From: Firmicutes bacterium HGW-Firmicutes-15
Lineage (GTDB): Bacteria > Bacillota > Syntrophomonadia > Syntrophomonadales > Syntrophomonadaceae
Reading direction: 5' to 3'
Assembly (NCBI GenBank): GCA_002840245.1
Contig: PHAA01000003.1
Location: 1 to 64,000, forward strand
Length of the DNA stretch: 64,000 nucleotides
Both the position numbers and the translations under genes were made by a program. Under the pieces are notes generated by a model. It did no database searches. It was not told the DNA's origin and saw only the letters and a list, made by a program, of their open reading frames with translations. Shown here piece by piece: positions 1-8,923 of the stretch; the stretch's first letter is position 1; every line of letters starts with the position of its first letter.

Positions 1-222
1 TTATAAAGCATCTTCCAACCTCAATTTTATTACAGTTCCCGGCTGGTACTTGCTGTCCATATAATCCATAGGATCGGTACTAATAATTTCAACAATTCTT
101 AGTTGGCCAAAATCTATGGGTTCCGCATTCATACTGCCTCCCGATGGCAATTTAATATTAATCAATTCATTTGTTTTACTATTCGCCAGGAGTTCCAGTG
201 GATCAGGTGTGTACAATATCAT
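1..222 (-). CDS. ylzJ: YlzJ-like small protein
   Basis: Encodes 73 residues with the start MILYTPDP. This resembles the YlzJ family of sporulating Firmicutes, whose biochemical role is not known. Its start overlaps the tepA stop by four bases (ATGA), which indicates translational coupling. The tepA-ylzJ order after RNase J and dapA is the same as in Bacillus, and that synteny is the main support. The stop codon is at the very first bases of the window, so the gene is complete. Confidence 0.75.
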   Translation of the reverse strand: MILYTPDPLELLANSKTNELINIKLPSGGSMNAEPIDFGQLRIVEIISTDPMDYMDSKYQPGTVIKLRLEDAL

Positions 223-917
223 TGCAAAACACCCCTCGGCATATCCTTGAGTTCATGCAGTTTAACTACCGCATCATGCAACCCGCCCACTTGGTTAATG
301 AGTCCACATTCAACAGCATCCTTACCCACCAGGACAGTACCGATGTCGCGTGCCAAATCCCCGGTTCTAAACATGAGTTCCCTGAATTTCTTATCACTAA
401 TTCCCGAATGCTGGATTACAAAGTTCACCACCCGATCCTGCATTTTATCCAGGTACTCATAAGTCTGAGCGACTCCTATTACCAATCCTGTTAAACGAAT
501 CGGATGAATGGTCATAGTAGCGGAAGGCGCAATAAATGAATAGTCAGTACTTACGGCAATGCTGGAGCCGATAGAATGGCCACCGCCCAATACAATAGAG
601 ACCGTGGGCTTAGATAGACCGGCGATCATCTCCGCCAGCGCCAACCCAGCTTCCACGTCCCCCCCTACCGTATTTAATACTACCAGCAATCCTTTAATCT
701 GAGGGTTTTCCTCTACCGCTACCAACTGAGGTATGACATGTTCATAACGAGTAGTTTTATTTTGCGGTGGCAAGACCATATGCCCCTCTACCTGTCCGGC
801 AATTGTTAAGCAGTGTATATCACTTTTAAAGCTCGGGATTTCTATTTGCCCCAGTTCCTTAATATTTTCCAGCTTGGGGTTAGCTTCCGTCTCCTGTGGG
901 TTGGGATTATCTGTCAC
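219..917 (-). CDS. tepA: TepA/ClpP-like serine protease homologue
   Basis: A 232-aa ClpP-fold protein of the TepA (translocation-enhancing, YmfB) branch, without any ClpX-type partner nearby. The fold's signatures are visible: [14 protein letters not shown] (about residues 88-101), a serine in [11 protein letters not shown] (about 110-120) and TIHPIR around residue 137, which supplies the catalytic-type His. In Bacillus TepA cleaves signal peptides or small spore proteins; the exact substrate here is unknown. The start is GTG with an AGGGG ribosome site. It follows RNase J after a terminator and overlaps ylzJ. Base usage is like its neighbours. Confidence 0.85.
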   Translation of the reverse strand: MTDNPNPQETEANPKLENIKELGQIEIPSFKSDIHCLTIAGQVEGHMVLPPQNKTTRYEHVIPQLVAVEENPQIKGLLVVLNTVGGDVEAGLALAEMIAGLSKPTVSIVLGGGHSIGSSIAVSTDYSFIAPSATMTIHPIRLTGLVIGVAQTYEYLDKMQDRVVNFVIQHSGISDKKFRELMFRTGDLARDIGTVLVGKDAVECGLINQVGGLHDAVVKLHELKDMPRGVLQ

Positions 918-1003
918 AATTGAGAGCCCCTTTCATAAGCAGAATCCTTTTTCTTAGATTTGCCTCCATGAGCTAAAATAATACATTCCACCGTATTCTA
1001 TAA

Positions 1004-1045
1004 AAATAAAATCACCCTGCTGAGAATAAATCCAACAGGGTGATA
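1004..1045 (-). terminator. Terminator downstream of RNase J
   Basis: On the minus strand ATCACCCTG pairs with CAGGGTGAT (about 1011-1044), followed by TTTTATTTTT. It lies between the RNase J stop and tepA, so tepA-ylzJ may be separately expressed. Confidence 0.8.
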
Positions 1046-1072
1046 CTAGAATCTTATATTTATTGGCTCGCC

Positions 1073-2728
1073 TTAGGTCTCCATAATAATAGGCATTATC
1101 ATAGGTCTGCGACCTGTTTTTTCATATAGATGTTTCCCCAGTTTATCACGAATCTGTGATTTAATAATGGACCACTCGGTAATATTCTTACGCGAACAGT
1201 GTTCCAATGCTTCATTGATTTTGGCTTTAGCATTTTCAATTAACTGTTCCGATTCTCGTACATAGACAAAACCCCGGGTAACAATGTCCGGACCTGATAC
1301 CACCAGGCCATTGCTAATTGTCACTACTACTATTATGATACCATCCTGCGATAATTGCCTGCGGTCTCTAAGCACAATATTGCCCACGTCACCTACGCCC
1401 AGTCCATCAATCAGTACTCTGCCGGCAGTAACCTTACCAGATACATATGCCTTCTTCTTGCTAATCTCAATAATCTGACCGTTTTCAGCCACGAAAATCC
1501 GTGACCGGGGTATTCCTAGGCTTTCGGCCAATTGGGCATGTTTCACCAGATGGCGATATTCTCCATGGACCGGTATAAAATACTTGGGCTTAATGATATT
1601 AATGAGAAGCTTCAGTTCATCCTGCGAAGCATGCCCTGAAACATGTACCCCTGCTTCTCTCTCATAAATGACCTCTGCGCCCTGTTTGAAAAGCAAATCA
1701 ATGGTCTTGGAAACCAGTTTCTCATTGCCTGGTATGGGAGTGGCCGATATAATCACCGTGTCCCCCGGTTTAATTCCTACCCACCGATGGTCAGCGGTAG
1801 CCATCCTGGTTAGGGCCGACATCGGTTCTCCCTGGGAACCAGTCGTTGCAATAACGACCTTTTCGGGAGGATACTTGTTGATTTCTTCCATTTCAATAAG
1901 AATATCCTCGGGTATATCCAGATAACCCAGTTGGCTGGATATCTTCACATTATTAACCATACTGCGGCCTACAATTGCAACCTTACGGCCATATTTATCA
2001 GCAGTGCTTATTGCCTGCTGAATCCTGTGCACATTTGAAGCAAAGGTAGTAACTATAATGCGCCCCTCGCACTTGCCGAAGATTTCATCAAAGGCATTCC
2101 CTACCACCTTTTCAGACTTGGTAAATCCCGGTCTCTCAGCATTAGTGCTGTCACTGAACATAAGCAATACGCCTTTTTCGCCCAGTTCCGACATTTTGCG
2201 AAAATCAACTACCTGTCCATCTACCGGGGTCTGATCCAGTTTAATGTCTCCCGTATGGAATATAATTCCCAATGGGGTATGAATAGCAATACCCATACAA
2301 TCTGGTATGCTATGACTCACCCGAAAGAACTCTACTTTCAGAGGCCCAATTTCAACCATATCCCGTGGGCGCACAATATTCAATTGTACATTGCTAAGGC
2401 TATGTTCCTTGAGTTTACCTTCCACGATTCCCAAGGTTAATTTGCTGCCGTAAATCGGCGGGTTTATTTCTTTCAACACATACGGGAGGGCACCTACGTG
2501 GTCTTCATGCCCATGGGTCAAAAGAATGGCCTTCACTTTATCCTGATTTTCCACCAAAAAGGTAATATCAGGAATGACTAAATCAATCCCCAGAAGTTCA
2601 TCGTCAGGAAACATGAGTCCGGAATCGATGACCACAATGGTATCCTGGTATCTGATTGCCATCATGTTTTTGCCGATTTCCCCTAATCCGCCCAGAGGAA
2701 TAATCTGTAGTCGTGCATCATCTGACAC
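1073..2728 (-). CDS. rnj: Ribonuclease J
   Basis: A 551-aa metallo-beta-lactamase/beta-CASP RNase with both 5'-3' exo- and endonuclease activity in the family, acting in mRNA turnover and rRNA processing. The metal-binding motif THGHEDH is near residues 71-77. Further motifs include FHTGDIKLD near residue 158, TGSQGEP around 297 and PVHGEYRH near 390 in the beta-CASP part. Length is typical (about 550 aa). GTG start after AAGGAGGTG. Its location downstream of dapA and upstream of tepA matches Bacillus rnjB (ymfA); which paralogue it is cannot be fixed from one copy. Confidence 0.95.
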   Translation of the reverse strand: MSDDARLQIIPLGGLGEIGKNMMAIRYQDTIVVIDSGLMFPDDELLGIDLVIPDITFLVENQDKVKAILLTHGHEDHVGALPYVLKEINPPIYGSKLTLGIVEGKLKEHSLSNVQLNIVRPRDMVEIGPLKVEFFRVSHSIPDCMGIAIHTPLGIIFHTGDIKLDQTPVDGQVVDFRKMSELGEKGVLLMFSDSTNAERPGFTKSEKVVGNAFDEIFGKCEGRIIVTTFASNVHRIQQAISTADKYGRKVAIVGRSMVNNVKISSQLGYLDIPEDILIEMEEINKYPPEKVVIATTGSQGEPMSALTRMATADHRWVGIKPGDTVIISATPIPGNEKLVSKTIDLLFKQGAEVIYEREAGVHVSGHASQDELKLLINIIKPKYFIPVHGEYRHLVKHAQLAESLGIPRSRIFVAENGQIIEISKKKAYVSGKVTAGRVLIDGLGVGDVGNIVLRDRRQLSQDGIIIVVVTISNGLVVSGPDIVTRGFVYVRESEQLIENAKAKINEALEHCSRKNITEWSIIKSQIRDKLGKHLYEKTGRRPMIMPIIMET

Positions 2729-2865
2729 CCAAACACCTCCTTCTTATTCAATTTTTACTATAGCAGGAATCCGTACATTACCGCTTCGCTTATTATAGCC
2801 CAAAGGCAGATTGCATACAACTCAATTTATTACTAAAATATGTAAAATTGTTATTATTGGTAATA

Positions 2866-2891
2866 AAAATAGACCTTGCAAGGTCTATTTT
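2866..2891. terminator. Bidirectional terminator between dapA and rnj
   Basis: A perfect palindrome (AAAATAGACCTTG mirrored) with A- and T-runs on both sides lies between the dapA stop and the RNase J promoter region. It should terminate dapA transcripts on the minus strand. Confidence 0.8.
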
Positions 2892-2915
2892 CACACTATA
2901 TATTTATCGATTATA

Positions 2916-3797
2916 CTATTTCAATAAATTATATCTACTTAATAATTCCTTCAATTGGATTATTTCGCCTTCATTAGCATTGCATAAAGGCAAGCGCAAG
3001 CCTCCTACGCCCATCCCCAGTATATTTAATGCCTCTTTTACCGGCACTGGATTGGTGGTAATGAATAAACCTTTGAACATGGGAAAAAGGTAATTATGGA
3101 GTTGTTGGGCTTGGTTCACATCGCCTGCCGCAAAAAATTCCAGCATATGTTTAATCTCTTTTCCTACCAGATGTGATGCAATGCTGACCACCCCTGCAGC
3201 TCCCAAAGCTAGCATTGGCAGGGTAAGGGAATCATCTCCTGAAAAGATAGAGACAGTATCTGGCACTATATTCTTCAAAATCGATAATTGATCCATGTTG
3301 CCGCTTGATTCTTTAAGAGCCACAATGTTTTCTATGTCAGCCAAGCGGGCTACCGTTTCTGGAAGCATATTGGTTCCCGTCCGACCGGGAATATTATAAA
3401 GCATAATCGGTATAGATACGCTCTCTGCTATAGTTTTAAAATGCTGGTAAAGCCCCTCTTGTGAAGGCTTATTGTAATAGGGGGTAACGACCAACAGACC
3501 ATCCATTCCTACTTTCTCTGCTGCCTGGCTCAGACTTACTGAAGCCTTAGTATCGTAAGAGCCGGTTCCGGCCCAAACCTCAACCCGGCTGCCGACCTTG
3601 GCCTTTACCGCAGCAAATAACTCCAACTTCTCTTCCTTGCTAAGTACCGGTGATTCCCCAGTTGTTCCGCTAACCACAATCCCATCGCTGCCGGTATCGG
3701 CCAAATGTTCAGCAATTTCACCTGCCCGGGTATAATTCACTTGTAAATCAGAATGATAAGGGGTTATCATCGCCGTAAACATTTTAAGCATTGCCAT
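2916..3797 (-). CDS. dapA: 4-hydroxy-tetrahydrodipicolinate synthase
   Basis: Condenses pyruvate with aspartate semialdehyde in the lysine/diaminopimelate pathway, which also feeds dipicolinate for spores. It has 293 aa, the usual length. Catalytic features are present: SGTTGESP near residue 43, the tyrosine in YNIPGRTG near 134 and the Schiff-base lysine in ALKESSGN near 161. The start follows AGGAGG. It is the last gene before a strong terminator in the dpaA-dpaB-asd-dapG-dapA run, 23 bp after dapG, so it is probably cotranscribed. Confidence 0.96.
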   Translation of the reverse strand: MAMLKMFTAMITPYHSDLQVNYTRAGEIAEHLADTGSDGIVVSGTTGESPVLSKEEKLELFAAVKAKVGSRVEVWAGTGSYDTKASVSLSQAAEKVGMDGLLVVTPYYNKPSQEGLYQHFKTIAESVSIPIMLYNIPGRTGTNMLPETVARLADIENIVALKESSGNMDQLSILKNIVPDTVSIFSGDDSLTLPMLALGAAGVVSIASHLVGKEIKHMLEFFAAGDVNQAQQLHNYLFPMFKGLFITTNPVPVKEALNILGMGVGGLRLPLCNANEGEIIQLKELLSRYNLLK

Positions 3798-3820
3798 TTT
3801 GTCGCCACCTCCTACAACTA

Positions 3821-5050
3821 TTATTTATTACCCAGTTCAAATTTGTCGTGTAAGGCCTGAACCGCCTTTTTCATATGTTCCATTTTAACCAAACACCAGA
3901 TGTTAGTATATGAATCACCGGCCTGTAGTATTGGAATATTGCACTCTGCCAACGCTTCCACCATTTTATATATTATGCCTGGGACTCCCGTCATAGCTGC
4001 TCCTACGATAGCAACCTTGGCACAATTCGACTCCATTTCGGGATGCAAATCCAGGGTTTGCAAAACCCCCATAGCCTTCCCAGCTTTTTCACTGTGAACC
4101 GTAAACATAATGGCCTTTGGTTGAACAGTAATAAAATCCACGCTGACTCCTGCTAATGCCAGGGATTTAAAAACTTTAAGCTCAATGCCAGTTTGTTCGC
4201 CTAGACCACCGGTAGTAATTTTAATCTGGGCAATATCCGAGTTGTATGTGATGCCAGTAATTAGACGATCGCTAATAATTTTGACCGGTTCATCTAATTG
4301 GTAAGCCTGATTGGCAACCATAGTACCCAGCGTATCTGTGAATGTAGATCTAATTCTAATAGGAATCCCTTTTTGCATTGCTATTTCAATTGCCCGGGGA
4401 TGCACTACCTTAGCGCCATCACGGGCTAGTTGACAGATTTCATTGTAAGTAATGGCATCCAGCAAGCGTGCATTATCTACAATGCGCGGATCAGCTGTCA
4501 TTACCCCCTCAACATCCGTAAATATATCTATACACTCGGCGTTCAGAGCCACCCCCAAAGCACAGGCGGTGGTATCGCTCCCCCCTCGGCCCAGAGTGGT
4601 TAATTCGCCATTTTCACCTATCCCCTGGAATCCGGCTACAACTGCTACCATACCTTCTTGCAGGCATTCTTTGATTTTTTGGGGATTAACATAGCGGATA
4701 TGGGCGTTGCCATAATTGCCATCCGTAACAATCCCTGCCTGTTCGCCACTCAGAAATTTTGCTTTCATTCCCTTGGCAGTCAGTTGGTTGGCTAGCAAAA
4801 CCCCACAGATGGTCTCCCCGCAGGACATTAATATGTCTAACTCTCGTGCTAATGGCTCAGGATTGACTTCCTTAATCAAATTAATAAAAGTATCAGTAGC
4901 ATAAGCGGCATTCTCCCTGCCCATAGCAGATACCACTACTACCACCGAAAAACCTTCCTGTCTATTGGCATGGACAATTTCGCAAACCCTTGTTCTCAAT
5001 TCAGTAGTAGCCAGCGATGTCCCGCCAAACTTCTGAACCAGTATCCTCAA
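3821..5050 (-). CDS. dapG: Aspartate kinase (DapG type)
   Basis: Phosphorylates aspartate, the first step of the aspartate family. The 409-aa length fits monofunctional aspartokinase. The N-terminus carries KFGGTSLA (residues 7-14), the kinase core has GRGGSDTTA near 154, and two ACT regulatory domains occupy roughly residues 265-409. By position after asd it corresponds to Bacillus DapG, the diaminopimelate-responsive isozyme; the effector is inferred from synteny only. It is 12 bp downstream of asd. Confidence 0.93.
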   Translation of the reverse strand: MRILVQKFGGTSLATTELRTRVCEIVHANRQEGFSVVVVVSAMGRENAAYATDTFINLIKEVNPEPLARELDILMSCGETICGVLLANQLTAKGMKAKFLSGEQAGIVTDGNYGNAHIRYVNPQKIKECLQEGMVAVVAGFQGIGENGELTTLGRGGSDTTACALGVALNAECIDIFTDVEGVMTADPRIVDNARLLDAITYNEICQLARDGAKVVHPRAIEIAMQKGIPIRIRSTFTDTLGTMVANQAYQLDEPVKIISDRLITGITYNSDIAQIKITTGGLGEQTGIELKVFKSLALAGVSVDFITVQPKAIMFTVHSEKAGKAMGVLQTLDLHPEMESNCAKVAIVGAAMTGVPGIIYKMVEALAECNIPILQAGDSYTNIWCLVKMEHMKKAVQALHDKFELGNK

Positions 5051-5062
5051 TATTCACACTTC

Positions 5063-6079
5063 CTAAAAAAGGTTTTTATCAACAACGATTTCGGCTATCT
5101 GAATCGCATTTGTAGCTGCACCCTTCCTGATTTGATCTGCTGACACCCAGAAAGCCAGACCATTATCCAAGGATATATCTCTTCTAATTCGGCCTACATA
5201 TACCTCATCAGTATTTGAGGCATACAGCGGCATGGGATAAATATTATTAGCTGGGTCATCTTGCACAATCACACCCGGAGCTGAGGACAGTATTTTCCTA
5301 GCCTCTGCAACGCTTAAGTGCTTCTCGGTTTCCAGGTTTATTGATTCTGAATGACTTCTAAATACTGGCACCCTAACTGCGGTAGGCGCAATTCTCAAAT
5401 CGGGGACATGCATAATTTTTCTCGTTTCAAAGACCATCTTCATTTCTTCCCTGGTGTAATTATCCTCTCCAAAAACATCGATATGGGGTATCAGGTTAAA
5501 TGCAATCTGATGTTGAAAGACCTCTGATTTGGCCTCTTTATTCTCCAGATAATCTCGAGTATTTCTTTCCAACTCGTCAATGCCTGCCTTACCTGCTCCA
5601 GAAACTGCCTGATAGGTAGATACGATGACCCGTTTAAGCCCGGCAGCCTTGTGTATAGGATTTATGGCCACCACCATAATTATGGTAGAGCAATTAGGAT
5701 TAGCAATAATCCCCCGGTGGGAAGCTATATCCTCTGGATTAACCTCAGGTACTACCAGGGGTACACCCGCCTCCATCCGGAAAGCATAACTGTTATCGAT
5801 CACCAGGCAGTTATTATCCACCGCCATAGGTGCCAGTAGTTGGCTTATATCGGTTCCTACTGCGAATAAGGCCAGGTCGGATTGTTTAAATGCTTCGGGA
5901 CTGACACTCCTCACCGTAATGGTTTCACCTTTGAATTTTATTTTAGTTCCTGCTTCACGAGGGTCAGCTAACAATAAAATTTCTTTAATATTAAAATTTC
6001 TTTCTTCTAGAACTTTAAGCATTTCCTGACCCACAGCCCCTGTAGCTCCTACTATAGCCAATTTTACGCCATCTGCCAC
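5063..6079 (-). CDS. asd: Aspartate-semialdehyde dehydrogenase
   Basis: Reduces aspartyl phosphate to the semialdehyde using NADPH. The 338-aa protein has the N-terminal Rossmann motif GATGAVGQEML, the catalytic cysteine in NPNCSTI near residue 129 and the substrate region SGAGKAGIDEL near 160. Length is normal. It follows dpaB by 68 bp and precedes dapG closely, in the Bacillus spoVF-asd-dapG order. Confidence 0.95.
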   Translation of the reverse strand: MADGVKLAIVGATGAVGQEMLKVLEERNFNIKEILLLADPREAGTKIKFKGETITVRSVSPEAFKQSDLALFAVGTDISQLLAPMAVDNNCLVIDNSYAFRMEAGVPLVVPEVNPEDIASHRGIIANPNCSTIIMVVAINPIHKAAGLKRVIVSTYQAVSGAGKAGIDELERNTRDYLENKEAKSEVFQHQIAFNLIPHIDVFGEDNYTREEMKMVFETRKIMHVPDLRIAPTAVRVPVFRSHSESINLETEKHLSVAEARKILSSAPGVIVQDDPANNIYPMPLYASNTDEVYVGRIRRDISLDNGLAFWVSADQIRKGAATNAIQIAEIVVDKNLF

Positions 6080-6147
6080 AGTTAAAACCTCCTACCAACC
6101 ATCTGCGATTAATTTTTCCTAATATTCTAACACAAACGATTGAGCAA

Positions 6148-6744
6148 CTACAACGACCCTAGCAAAAGTGGCTGAATTTGTTTTCCCTGTAAGGCACATA
6201 AGGTAGTATCCATAACCAGTTCCAAATTAGCAAGTAAAGAATTGGCCTTTTGGTGAGGATCATCCTGCCGGAAAGGCACAAAATAGATATTCTTCATATT
6301 TAATAGCAAGCCAAGATTGCGGGCATTGATACCTAGCGCATCGTTAGTTGAAATTGCTATTACTACCGGGCGCTGATTTCTTAAATGGGCCTTAATTGCC
6401 ATTAGAGCAGGAGTATCAACGATACCTGCGGCAAGTTTTGCTATTGTATTCCCCGTAGCGGGCATAACAACGATCACATCCAGTATTTTTTGGGGACCTA
6501 TCGGTTCTGCCCCCACGATAGTGTTAATAATTGGCTTATCCGTTACCTGTTTTAAAAACTTCTTCAGGTCAGCAACTTTATAAAACCTGTTATCTGTGTC
6601 GTCAACCGTATAAGACACGATCGGATAAATTAGTGCCCCTTCTTCTTTCAATTTCTCAATCTGGGGCAAGACTCCTCCTATGGTGCAATGTGAGCCAGTT
6701 AACACTACACCAATCTTTACACCTGTCAAGCGTTCTTTTTGCAC
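6148..6744 (-). CDS. dpaB: Dipicolinate synthase subunit B
   Basis: A flavoprotein-like subunit of dipicolinate synthase (SpoVFB), which makes the spore-core chelator dipicolinic acid in the mother cell. Motifs include VLTGSHCTIGGVLPQIEKL, VMPATGNTIAKLA and ISTNDALG. I chose the GTG at 6744 because AAGGAGGT sits eight bases before it. This yields 198 aa, like the Bacillus protein; an ATG further upstream (6768) would overlap the dpaA end and lacks a ribosome site. It overlaps the end of the dpaA region by design of the operon. Confidence 0.9.
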   Translation of the reverse strand: MQKERLTGVKIGVVLTGSHCTIGGVLPQIEKLKEEGALIYPIVSYTVDDTDNRFYKVADLKKFLKQVTDKPIINTIVGAEPIGPQKILDVIVVMPATGNTIAKLAAGIVDTPALMAIKAHLRNQRPVVIAISTNDALGINARNLGLLLNMKNIYFVPFRQDDPHQKANSLLANLELVMDTTLCALQGKQIQPLLLGSL

Positions 6745-6760
6745 TGTTTGCACCTCCTTG

Positions 6761-7678
6761 CTAACCATAGAGCAAGTCTTTATCAAGTTCGGCAAATTCC
6801 TTGATAAGCAATCTGGGTATCACATCTGCCAGAATTTTACCGGCAAATACTGGAGCAACCTTGCCAGGAAGCCCCGGTGCCAAAATGGCCTTCAAGCCAA
6901 AGTTATTGGCGGCTTCAAAATCTGTTCCCCCGGGTTGGGTAGCAAGATCAACAATGAGCACTTCGGGATTGGCATACTTTAATATGCTGCTATCGAGTAC
7001 CATACTGGGAACCGTGTTAAATACTATATTGGTATGATTCATAATTTCATGCAGGTCTTCGTAACCGGCCCTGATACAGCCCATTTCATAAGCCCGAGCC
7101 AACTGCCCCGGATGCCGGGCCACTACTGTAACATCAGAACCAAGAGCCTTCAAGGTTCTGGCCATGGTTATCCCAACCCTCCCAAAACCAATCACACAAG
7201 TCTTGCTGCCATGAATGGTACTAGAGGTTTCTTCCATCGCTATTTGTAGCGCGCCTTCTGCCGTAGGAATGGAATTAAGTATGGCAATTTCGTCCATTTC
7301 CACTATTTCCATTAAAGTTAAACCATATTTAACGGCCCAATCCTTAAGATATTTTCGGGCTGAACCAATAATAATCAAAGCATTGCGAGCAACACCGGCT
7401 ATAGCCTTTTCTGTTAATTGCAATTCCTGATCAGCATATACGGCTCTTATTACCCCTTTCTCATTAGTGCCTGGCAAAGGCAGTATAAGCACTTCTGTAT
7501 CTTTACAGGCTTCCTCGACGCTATTGACAACAAACGCGCCATGACTGATTTTGTCCTTTGGAAATCCAGCTACTACAACCGTAGCTCCCTTTTTTACCAA
7601 TTCAGCCACCAAGATTAGCTCACGATCATCTCCCCCCAGTACGGCAATTTTTATTCCTGAAAGAACTGAACTCACCAT
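6761..7678 (-). CDS. dpaA: Dipicolinate synthase subunit A
   Basis: The NAD(P)-binding catalytic subunit of dipicolinate synthase (SpoVFA). It has an N-terminal flavodoxin-like start (KIAVLGGDDREL) and a central Rossmann motif CVIGFGRVG near residue 155. The start at 7678 follows AGGAGG and gives about 305 aa, the usual length; a longer frame exists to 7768 but lacks a ribosome site. A TATAAT/CATATAAT-like box at 7722-7727 could be part of a sporulation promoter (sigma E or K), but no convincing -35 is visible. The gene is divided from dapB by a terminator. Confidence 0.9.
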   Translation of the reverse strand: MVSSVLSGIKIAVLGGDDRELILVAELVKKGATVVVAGFPKDKISHGAFVVNSVEEACKDTEVLILPLPGTNEKGVIRAVYADQELQLTEKAIAGVARNALIIIGSARKYLKDWAVKYGLTLMEIVEMDEIAILNSIPTAEGALQIAMEETSSTIHGSKTCVIGFGRVGITMARTLKALGSDVTVVARHPGQLARAYEMGCIRAGYEDLHEIMNHTNIVFNTVPSMVLDSSILKYANPEVLIVDLATQPGGTDFEAANNFGLKAILAPGLPGKVAPVFAGKILADVIPRLLIKEFAELDKDLLYG

Positions 7679-7811
7679 TAGCCCTCCTCTGGGTTTTAGT
7701 TTTGTGACTACAGTTAATAGCATTATATGTACTCTGTTCAGACCTGTGCCTGTCCCCATAAAGCTCAATCCTGTTACTATCTGGCTATTTCGCTGCTCTC
7801 CTATTTGGGGA

Positions 7812-7837
7812 CAAAAAAAAAGAGAGCCTTGCTCTCT
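7812..7837 (-). terminator. Terminator downstream of dapB
   Basis: On the minus strand AGAGAG pairs with CTCTCT around a short loop (7821-7836), followed by an uninterrupted run of nine T. It isolates dapB from the dpaA-led operon. Confidence 0.85.
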
Positions 7838-7865
7838 TCAATCTAATTCGTAGCTAGAGAAGTAT

Positions 7866-8666
7866 TTACAGTAGGTTTTCCAGGCCATAAACCAAGCCCT
7901 TAATTCCCATCATTTTCTTGACTGTCATAAGTACTCCCGGCATAAAACCGACCCGGTCAAATGAATCATGACGTATTCTGAGACTTTGGCCTACCCCGCC
8001 AAAAATCACTTCCTGATGAGCCACAAAGCCCGGCAGCCTGACGCTGTGAATCCTGATCCCGTTAATTTCTCCGCCCCGAGCACCGGCAATCCTTTCATAC
8101 TCCCGGCTATTTCGAACCGGGTTAGGAACGCGGTTACTATTTATCATTTCCGCCGTCTTTATAGCTGTGCCAGAAGGAGCATCTATTTTATGATCATGGT
8201 GCATTTCTATGATCTCTACATCAGGAAAATACTGAGCCGCTTGCTGGGCTAGTTTCATCATCAAAACCGCACCGATTGCAAAATTGGGGATTATCGCTAC
8301 CCCTACCCCATTTTCCAGTGCCAGCTTTTCCAGCTGTTTTAGTTCTACCTCGTTTAAACCAGTAGTCCCCACAACACAGCTTATCCCACATTTCAGGGCT
8401 GTTTTGACATTATTATAGACTGCTTGCGGATTTGTAAAATCAACCATTACATTGGGACTTACTTTTTTTATAAGAATATCCAGATCATTTTCCACCTGCA
8501 CAGGGAATTCATGGTTTCCGACCGTGTTCCCCCCATGCTCCCCTCTGGCCCGAATATCTATTAAACCCACCAGATCTAACTCATCATCATTTTGAACTGC
8601 TCTAGCTGTTTCCATGCCCATTTTACCAAACGCTCCTGAGACTATTACCTTGATTTTTTCAGCCAT
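7866..8666 (-). CDS. dapB: 4-hydroxy-tetrahydrodipicolinate reductase
   Basis: Reduces the DapA product with NAD(P)H. The 266-aa protein has the N-terminal GAFGKMG nucleotide motif, GTTGLNE near residue 100, and the active-site region HHDHKIDAPSGTA near 156-168. Length is typical. It is transcribed separately from the dipicolinate operon because a strong terminator follows it. This allows vegetative lysine/cell-wall synthesis independent of sporulation, which is my inference. Confidence 0.95.
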   Translation of the reverse strand: MAEKIKVIVSGAFGKMGMETARAVQNDDELDLVGLIDIRARGEHGGNTVGNHEFPVQVENDLDILIKKVSPNVMVDFTNPQAVYNNVKTALKCGISCVVGTTGLNEVELKQLEKLALENGVGVAIIPNFAIGAVLMMKLAQQAAQYFPDVEIIEMHHDHKIDAPSGTAIKTAEMINSNRVPNPVRNSREYERIAGARGGEINGIRIHSVRLPGFVAHQEVIFGGVGQSLRIRHDSFDRVGFMPGVLMTVKKMMGIKGLVYGLENLL

Positions 8667-8811
8667 AACTCTGCCTCCCTTTCTCTCTACAACATTCTTA
8701 TATATTTTTAAATATTAGTCAAGAAATGACTTGCGGACGGCAGCAGTATGGAATTGTAAAGTTCTATAGTATACTAGTTGAAGAAATAGCCGGATGAAAT
8801 TTCAAGCTGGT

Positions 8812-8877
8812 GGACATTCCAATCGGGGGACATTCCCCCGCAAGGGGTGTGTCCCCCTACCTTATCGGGTGTGTCCC
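8812..8877. repeat. Compound GC-rich hairpin between dapB and rqcH
   Basis: GGGGGACA pairs with TGTCCCCC (8825-8857), enclosing CCCCC/GGGG. Short direct copies of GGACATTCC (8812, 8828) and GGGTGTGTCCC (8845, 8867) surround it. It looks like a degenerate mobile repeat or structured intergenic element; no poly-T tail marks a normal terminator. Confidence 0.55.
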
Positions 8878-8923
8878 ATAACAAACATTTGCTATTAAAT
8901 TTTTAACTAGAAGGAGCAATTCC

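Noticed and set aside
103-494. Plus-strand frames opposite tepA and ylzJ
   Set aside because: They are shadows of recognised genes on the other strand with no features of their own.
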